From: Conidiobolus incongruus B7586
Taxonomy: Eukaryota > Entomophthoromycota > Entomophthoromycetes > Entomophthorales > Conidiobolaceae
Reading direction: 5' to 3'
Length of the DNA stretch: 17,669 bases
NCBI GenBank assembly: GCA_000697335.1
Contig: JNEM01016817.1
Location: 1 to 17,669, forward strand
Shown here: piece after piece, positions 10,401 through 17,669 of the stretch
How positions within the stretch are numbered: position 1 is the first letter of the stretch
Layout of the letters: the number at the start of each line of letters is the position of its first letter
Position numbers and translations under genes: made by a program
The notes under the pieces: model-generated
The model's database searches: none
Told to the model about the DNA's origin: nothing
The model's input: the letters and a program-made list of their open reading frames with translations, nothing else

Positions 10401-13400
10401 TTAATCCATGTCTTGCGCATAATAGCTTGACGTTCTGGTTGATCACCAAATAGCTTATATTGGATAACTTCTTCTAATTCGGATAGCATTTGAATTTGAA
10501 CGATAATTCTAAAATATAAGTTAGTAATATAAATCAAATGAAATGCAATGAATATTACGAATAGGCTCGACTATAACTTTCAGCTATAAGTGCAGTCAAT
10601 TCATTATCCAACATACTTCTCGTTCTATCGATATAAGCTTGTGCCTGATCGTATTGATTATGGTGTAAAGCTAAGACAGCTCGATAAAAGGAATAATCAG
10701 GGTTATCGGGTTTAATTGATTGGGTATATCGGCTAAGTGGGGTTAATTCACCAAAACTCCAAATAGCTCCAGTGGCGTATGGTGCAATTTCTTCTCTCTC
10801 TTCTGATGTAAAGCTGTCCCATTTCTGCTCGACCAAAGGAGCCAATTGATGGAACTCACCAAGGTTGTACAGACATCTCATTATTCCAAGAGTCGTATCT
10901 GCTCCCTCTTCTCCTTGTTTATTGTTATATGCATTGAGTGCATCATCCCATCTTCCAAGTTTTTCGTACCAGGTTTCTTGAAGCTCCAATTGGTAATGGC
11001 GCTGAGCATATGTTATAATTCCAACAGCAGCATCTGGTTGTTGAAGTTGACTATTAATAGCAATCAACTCTTCAATAATTTTGGGAGATGGTTCGGAGAT
11101 AAATTCCAATTCCTTGTAGTGGAGAGCTTTAGCATAGGCATGACAACGACTAGCATACATTCCGAGAGTTTCAATATCGATGGGAAGGGTTTTATCATCG
11201 TGCTCCATAAATTCAGCCAAGTTGAGTAATTGCTGAAGGATATCATTCGGAATGGTTGGTGATGCAAGGGCAATCTCTAAAGATCTAACTAATTCATCTT
11301 GGTTATGATCTTGGAGTTTTGTCCAGCAAGAAACGAATGCCGCGTTAAACAACTCACGAGCCAGTGGTAGGTAAGTAGAAGCAAGAGCAGCACAAGCTCT
11401 TAGTGCGTGCGAAGGAGATTGCTTCAACAATTCAATACTAAGTTTCTTAAACCATTCAAACCAATCTTCTTTTGTAGATCTTTGTAAAGCTTCCCAAGCC
11501 TTCTTTAAAAGCACCTCCGATACTGATAGCTCTTCAATGGATCCTAACTCGATTGAAAACGGTTCGTCGAATCCAGCGGTACTTGATTTATTTCCCAGTT
11601 TTTCAACTTCAGGATCGTAAAAAGTGTTATGGTTCATTATTTTTTGGACTAATAAATCATACTTGAGATCTTGAATTTGATTATTTTGCATAGAAGTTTT
11701 CACTAGAGGGATAAAAGTAATATAGCTAATTCCAATTTGGTAAGCAATAATATACAAGCTTCTCATTCCCTCTTTCCTAAGATCGTCGTTATTGATGTAT
11801 AAAACACGAGTGATAGAGTGCACTGCCTGAGATGCAAGATCAGAGCACTGAAGATTTATAAACATCATCCCAATAGTTTGAATAGCGGTTTTCTTGATCA
11901 ATAAGGAAATTTGGGGCTTTTCTAAGAGTCTCACGATGCTTGGAATGATCAAGTTAGTATACTCTTGAATACTCGACCCAAAACAAATAATAGTTTGAAG
12001 AATTGTCTTGATAATTCGATGACTTTCAGGAGAATTGGAATCGAGTGCTTGAAGTACTTGAGGTAAAAATGAAGGAATATATGTGTCAAATTCTCCTCCG
12101 AGAGCGATTGAAATGGATTTAATAAGATTCATCAAAGTAATTTGGGTTTCTGTTGAAGTAAGCCAAAAGTCTTGGATTACTTTGAATATCTCTGGAAGAA
12201 AATTTCGAATATGCTGATTAACAATAAGCACCAAAGTACTTAGCTGCTTGAAATAAAACTCATGTGTTCCAATTGGACTGGATCGCACCACATTTAAAAA
12301 GGTAGGAATAATTAATGGTAAAAAGGATACGATATTAAGGCCAAGAGTGTTGAAGATATACATGAATGATTCAATAGCTGATTGGTGGTAATTTGATAGA
12401 GAAGGATCTTTTAGAATCTTAAGGAGTAAAGAGATGACAAGTGTGGGATAATAATCTTCTGAAGAAGGTCCCATACCAATCAAGACCATACTGAGTTCTG
12501 TATTATTGCTCATTACTTTCGGTCCAGAGGATGATTCATCTGATCCTAATTCCGAAGAAATTAATTTATAGGGATTAATAGCGCCTAAAATTCCTATCAA
12601 TCTAATAGTCTCTTGACGAATCTGAGTATTTTGTTCTGATTTTAATATATCAACAAGAATAGGCATAAGCTGGGGATACTTAGCGTATGGTTCAATAACA
12701 TATCCAACGCTTCTTGCAAGCTGATTGAATGTCTTCAAAGCAGCAGATCTTTTGATTGAAGAGCTTTGGTCTTGCAAACTTTCAATTATAAGTGGAACTA
12801 TTTCATCGATATAAGGCTCTAGCTCTTTACCAACCATTTTAACTAAATCACCAATTGTAGTCAATATATTTGACGAAACAATCGCATTTGAGTCTCTGGA
12901 TTTAGACAATAGTGCTCGAACGATGCGGTCAATATAAAGACGAGTTAAAGTGAAAGACGAGGTAATAACTAGGCCAATCATTCTTGAGTTTTCTTGTTTT
13001 ACCCGGCTAACACATATTTTAGTAGTGTAAAATAAAAATTGTTATCCAATATACCTTTCATTGCTATATTCAAGTTCAGTGAGTGCTTTGATCAACTCTC
13101 TACGTAATAAAGGGAGAGCCGAAGCGGGATTTGTATGAGCAAATCGAGATATGACCTGAATAGTCGCTTCTCTCACAGGAAAATACTCATCATTCATTGC
13201 CAAGGAAAGAGTTTTGAAATTATTAGTTTGAGCAAGGTGGAGATCAAAATTGTTGTCCAAATTGGAAATCACAGTAAATCGAATAGTGGGATCTAAAAAA
13301 CCTATTAGTGTAAATGAAATATACATGGCAATTAAAATCTAACCTGAATCAGCCACACCAGCCATTAAGAGTTTAAACAAGACATCATTAATTATGCGAA

Positions 13401-15623
13401 TAGCATCTGCACTAGTTTGGTGACACATCGGATCTTTACTCAAGAGTTTACAGCAGGTAAGTGCAGCAACGCGTCTCACTATATGCCGATGATCTTCTAA
13501 GTAGTAAATGGCGCACTCATAAATAAATTCTGTGAGAGAGTGACCTACATATGTTTTAAATATTAAATAAGGATTAATTACAAATCTCTTTACCAAAAAA
13601 GTTAAATTTTGCCAAAGTTTCAAGAGATAAAACAACTAAATCTGCACTATAAAGTTCAAGTTTCTAATATAATAAATTAATTTATAATTACATATATTCT
13701 ACATAATGATTTACGATAAGCTCTTTAACAGATGATTCTGAAATTGGTCTCTTTGAAGGAGATCCTGATGAAATGTAATTTTGTCCACATAACACAAGGG
13801 ATATCATGTTTAACAAGCGGTCTAATGGAAACAGTTAAAAATTTTAATCAATCAATTTCAGAAAAAAGTTACATTGAACAGTTGGCAAAACAGAGGGTAT
13901 ATTGGCTGAAAGGTCGGTTAATGCTATTACCAAAGGCTCAGAAAGCTCCATACCAATCATTAGATCTAATAATTCATTGGCGTATGTTGCTAATACTCGT
14001 CCAACAGAGATTGATAACAGACTAATACATTCCAAAACTTGAGGATCAGCCTGTAATTTACTTTTGCTAATTCAAATAGAGTTAATTATTTTATTACTAT
14101 AATGGAATAATGATTACCTTCTATTGATTAAATTCTCTTTAATATTGGTAATAATATCCGGAATATATGGATTAATTTTTGATTTAATAGATTTGGCCAA
14201 ATAACCAATAGCAGAAAAAGCTAAATTAAATTAAAAATTTGGTTAAAAATGTATTGGATGTAGCCGCTTACCAATATATTTTTCTTTATCTCTTCTTAGT
14301 TGTTGAATGAGATACCCAGCGAACTTATCTAGATACATTGTTACAAATGTATCTGAGTCATACTCTGCTAATGCTGGAATAGTTTGAATAATTGCTTTTT
14401 TGATCAAGTGTTCTCGATGATCCTTGTAATTGAGGTAAATAATACATAATTCAGCGTATTTGGAATTGATAAACTATACTATATTAAAAATTGAGTTGGT
14501 TAGTAATTCAAATGAATAATACCTTTCCAGAATGAGCAATCAATTCGTGCAGAGTCAAAAATGAACCATGAACAGATTCAAGCGAACTGTAGCTAAGACC
14601 TTTGATAGCTTCGTCCCATACACGTGAATACCATGAATTATGTAAAGAGTTATTTCTCTGAAGCATCACTTGAAGCGAAGATCTCAATACTTCGGCCGCA
14701 GCTTCCCTTATTATAATCTAATTATATATTATAATTTTTATTGTAAAAGATAAAATCGAAAAAGATACCTTATTATCACGAATAGCAACCCAAATTAAAT
14801 TAAAAATTTCAGAAATGTAGCCATACATTAAGGTTGGTGCATTTTGAACTAATGCTTTGAGAATTAACATTGAAGCATGTCTTCTCAACTCGTTAGGGTC
14901 CTCTATTAATAATTTAGTAATTAGAATAGAAGAATTTTGATCTGAAAAATTTGAAAACCTTGTAACCATTCGAAAGAACGCTTGACTTCAAAGTCAATTA
15001 ATTTAGATGTTGCTACATCGCTTTCGAGGACAAGTTTTCCTACAATACAAATATTCAGTGAACACATATTGAAATGACTTGAAAATATATAGATCTACCT
15101 AAGACGTCAGCTGCCATTTTCATGAGTTCAGTATCAGAATTGGGAAGTGCAATTTTTAAACAGTTCATAATTTTGAATCTTTTGTCGTAACTTAAATCTA
15201 AACCATTACCAGCGAGTTGATCTAAATATTGAAGTATTTAATTTAATTTATAAATAATTTGAAATTTATTATACCTAGACCCTGAATAGCTCCTAGTCTT
15301 TCATAAGGATAGGTAGATTTGAGAGATTCAGTAAGAGAATGATAGACATCCCATGCAACCTTATCGGATTCATGGCTGCTATATTCTCTTGCTAGTTCAA
15401 GCTAAATATTCTATTAGTTCATTTTGAATAATTAAATCAATCGAGTTACATATTCATTGAGGTTTTTAGAAGCTTTTAGCCTTGTATCATGAGATCTAAA
15501 TATAATATTTAATTTTATTTGATACTCATTTAAAAATCTTCTCTATTGTTTAAAAGTTTACTTGTTTTTTAAATCTGTCAATATTCGATTTAAATGTTGA
15601 TTTGCTTTAGAAATAGTAGTCAT
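7472..15623 (-). CDS. TOR: TOR serine/threonine kinase (PIKK family), 22 exons
   Basis: Catalytic subunit of the TOR complexes, linking nutrient state to growth. Exons, 5' to 3': 15562-15623, 15450-15495, 15275-15401, 15099-15221, 14959-15039, 14769-14902, 14523-14717, 14272-14473, 14118-14220, 13873-14066, 13715-13821, 13594-13663, 13344-13544, 13055-13292, 10559-13006, 10398-10508, 10155-10347, 9828-10106, 9599-9776, 9384-9547, 7543-9329, 7472-7487. They sum to 7059 nt, one open frame of 2352 residues (yeast and human about 2470-2550). Domains: HEAT repeats from residue 20 to about 1120; FAT from about 1128 (KKAWEALQ) into the 1700s; FRB about 1823-1923; kinase with [10 protein letters not shown] after Lys1998, catalytic GLGDRHPSN (2146-2154) and DFG (2168-2170); FATC ending CYSGWCPFW. 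Every junction is GT...AG and in phase. The start is the ATG with A at -3, 20 codons before the first HEAT-like segment DLKNKSHDTR. No damage is seen. Confidence 0.97.
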
Positions 15624-15889
15624 TATAAGATAATTAATTGACAATCATTATATTTAGATTTATTGATTAGCTGTTTAGTAACTTTTATTAATTATACAAT
15701 ATATATTTTTTAAAGGTTATTATTGAAAGATAGAAAGATTGAATAATTCAATCACAAGTTTGAATTGTTTATTATAGTATGTGATTTTTGAACTTTAAAT
15801 TTGATATTTAATTAAATTTTAGAAAGTTGATCTTAATGACTGCGTAAAACTAAACAAATTCTCCACACATGACTTTAAGACAGGGCTGA

Positions 15890-15911
15890 TTATATTGACA
15901 TTATATTGACA
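15890..15911. repeat. 11-bp tandem duplication
   Basis: TTATATTGACA occurs twice head to tail (15890-15900, 15901-15911) with no mismatch. It falls in the less A+T-rich patch about 270 bp upstream of the TOR start codon. It could duplicate a protein-binding site or be simple slippage. Confidence 0.7.
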
Positions 15912-16111
15912 ATTGAAAATGCCAATAAGCAAGCGAATTAATAAAAATTAATCAAATTTTAAAACCACATAAATTAATGTGCAATTTTATATCATTTTAA
16001 ACAAAGTATCAATTTTATAATAACTCAAATTAACTATCAAAAAATTTATTATTGAAAAATTAAGATACAGCAAAAAATATAATACAAAATACAATGTTAG
16101 AAATTGATAAC

Positions 16112-16141
16112 TTTATGATTATATATTATTATAATCATAAA
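16112..16141. repeat. Perfect 12-bp inverted repeat with 6-nt loop
   Basis: TTTATGATTATA (16112-16123) and TATAATCATAAA (16130-16141) are exact reverse complements around TATTAT. The hairpin lies about 490 bp upstream of TOR and about 680 bp beyond the stop codon of the candidate minus-strand gene. It has no G+C-rich stem or oligo-U tail that would mark a specific terminator. It may be a cruciform or a chance A+T palindrome. Confidence 0.7.
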
Positions 16142-16817
16142 ATTGAAACTTAGTGTATTTTAATATATCAACTTTTAATTCATACAAATTACATACAGTC
16201 TTAATATGAAAAAGAAATCTAATATAAAAAATATATATGTCAAAGAATTTAATTAATTAGTATATTATTTTTTACAGAGTTTATATAGTTCAAACATTAA
16301 AAAGACAAGTGATTTTCTTTAATTTTATCTTTAAATAAATTAATTGTTTTTATATATTATTCATAAAATATGAATTTGCTTGATATTTATTACGAAAATA
16401 AATTATAGTCTCTTGATCATTATTATATTAATATATCAATTTAATTATAAATAAAGATAACATGTAAAACAAAGTTAATAAAATAATATAATTAAGAAAA
16501 TATATAGTAAGATTTCATCTAATATTATTTGATGAATTTATATTAATACATTATAAGAATGAATATAGTTCAAAATATTAATAATTAATAAATAGATCAA
16601 TATGTAATAATATAATTTTAAATACAAATAAAATATTTTCAATGTTTATATATACCAAGTATAACAAATAGATCATGAAATTTATTTTTTGAAAATATAA
16701 TTATATTAAATATAATGAAATAGTATTAGTAAATATAAATAATTTATATCAAAATACCAAGCAAAAAGAAATTTTATATTGGAGTATAATATATATAATA
16801 AAAATAACAATAATTCT

Positions 16818-17253
16818 TTATTTATCAACATCACGGAAGTTGAGTTCAATCGAAAGGCTATTATTAATGTTAATATCAAATTTAATCAAAAAATCATTAG
16901 TTTCTTGAGTTTTTAAAGGTTTTAAATTATTAACTTGATTTTGCTTTCATTTGATATAAACCAGTTTTTCCAATGAGTCAGTAGATCAAGTATTATATTG
17001 TCTTGAGTGTATATACCTAATTGTAAAGAAGTTACATTCAAACAAGGAGGATGAAACTGGAATAGAAAGTAGTCTTAACACCAATTACTTTAAATTTGGC
17101 TATTGTCTTCCCTCAAAAAACCAATGATCAAATAGAGTACTTTTGATAATTTTAATTACGATAATATTGTAATGTCTTAATTTCAATAGATTTCTCAATA
17201 AATTTTATAAATTGAAAATATTCTAAATATATTAATGATTTGCGATTATAATC
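16818..17253 (-). CDS. 3' part of an unidentified spliced gene (candidate)
   Basis: I do not recognise the product. The clearest exon is 16818-16933, encoding LKTQETNDFLIKFDI and then a C-terminus ending SIELNFRDVDK followed by TAA, with markedly more G+C and balanced codons than flanks. An in-phase GT...AG intron (16934-17016, 83 nt, containing CTACTGAC, a branch-like site) would link it to exon 17017-17056, which encodes FHPPCLNVTSLQL. Two more possible exons upstream (17089-17111 and 17160-17253) are weaker, because the implied introns are 32 and 48 nt and one exon is only 23 nt. The 83-nt intron is longer and less A+T-rich than those in TOR, and its sequence is itself open in the frame of the upstream exon, so a decayed gene is an alternative. 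No start codon is visible. It is on the same strand as TOR and upstream of it. Confidence 0.4.
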
Positions 17254-17669
17254 TTAATAAGTACCAACTTAATTTAGGTCTAGTTGAAATTATTTGAATA
17301 ATATATCTTTATTATCTTATTTAAGTTTTTGACACAAGTATATTGGATTAAAAATATATGTTTGTTTATATTCTTTAGAATAAATAAATCTATATTGTAA
17401 ATTAATAAGTTATATAATATATTCTATTTCTAAATAACTATATCTATATTAAAATATTCTAGTCTTTAAAATTAATATATAAATCAATATAATCAAATTT
17501 TATATCAGATATTAAAATTGATATACTTTGATATTTTATGATAGAAATTGATAAATATTTAAATATCAATAACTTTATTAAAAAAACTTTAAATTATTAA
17601 TATTCAATAATTTATTTAGTTTATATATAAATAAATATGTATCTTCATTTTAAATAATTATATTAGATT
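17254..17669. other. A+T-rich DNA without visible gene
   Basis: The remaining sequence returns to extreme A+T content with short runs of A, T and TA. I see no open frame of protein-like composition. It may include introns or further exons of the minus-strand candidate gene, whose 5' part is not identified here. Confidence 0.5.

Larger units (their letters stand above)
15624..16817. other. TOR upstream intergenic region
   Basis: About 1.2 kb separates the TOR start from the 3' end of the candidate gene upstream; both read on the minus strand. A less A+T-rich patch at about 15835-15940 contains an inverted CCAAT (15922-15926 on the plus strand) roughly 300 bp before the TOR ATG, and is my best guess for the TOR promoter core. 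The remainder is A/T-rich, with the tandem and inverted repeats listed separately. No other gene was recognised. Confidence 0.55.

Noticed and set aside
10846-11229. 127-codon plus-strand frame opposite the TOR FAT domain
   Set aside because: It is an antisense shadow of coding sequence matching TOR throughout.
13732-14025. 97-codon plus-strand frame across TOR exons
   Set aside because: It spans a TOR intron and exons on the opposite strand and has no family features.
3662-15623. A functional cluster of threonine biosynthesis, secretion and TOR genes
   Set aside because: Gene orientation and 2.2 kb of convergent spacer argue against co-regulation. Eukaryotic neighbours like these are usually coincidental.
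1-17669. tRNA, rRNA, CRISPR array, transposon or virus-like element
   Set aside because: No cloverleaf, conserved RNA, spaced repeats, terminal repeats or transposase/polymerase motifs were seen on either strand.

Overview
The window reads as nuclear DNA from a very A+T-rich eukaryote, most likely a fungus. It holds three confidently identified, intron-bearing genes with GT...AG introns, most of them 48-66 nt: a homoserine kinase (threonine biosynthesis), a Yos1/IER3IP1-type small membrane protein, and a complete TOR kinase. Threonine biosynthesis plus a Yos1 protein ending in the yeast-like YELxLG tail fits fungi better than animals or social amoebae. An exact clade cannot be read from one window. 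Coding exons are only moderately A+T-rich, while introns and intergenic DNA are extremely so.

Layout. 1-3360: gene-free A+T-rich DNA with one HSE-like palindrome. 3361-3640: a more G+C-rich patch just before homoserine kinase, holding a CCAAT motif and a Gcn4/AP-1-type TGACTCA motif. 3662-4762 (+): homoserine kinase, 3 exons, 329 aa. 4972-5312 (+): Yos1-like gene, 3 exons, 78 aa, starting 209 bp after the previous stop codon. 5313-7471: convergent intergenic spacer with short repeats and one doubtful small reading frame. 7472-15623 (-): TOR, for which I derive 22 exons and 21 introns giving one uninterrupted 2352-residue reading frame with HEAT repeats, FAT, FRB, PI3K-like kinase and FATC. 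15624-16817: TOR upstream region with a perfect 12-bp inverted repeat and an 11-bp tandem duplication. 16818-17253 (-): 3' end of an unidentified candidate gene. The rest is A+T-rich DNA without a visible gene.

The most notable result is at the 3' end of TOR. The long last reading frame stops at ...CYSGW, lacking the conserved terminal Cys-Pro-Phe-Trp of the FATC domain. Those four residues and the stop codon lie in a 16-nt terminal micro-exon behind a 55-nt intron, so the gene is intact but would be mis-annotated as truncated by simple ORF calling. The FRB domain keeps the key serine and tryptophan of the rapamycin pocket but differs at several other contact positions.

Functionally, threonine biosynthesis, ER-Golgi transport and TOR growth control are ordinary housekeeping functions, and their proximity is not evidence of a shared system. 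I found no mobile element, CRISPR array, rRNA or tRNA that I could support, and no clear undescribed system.
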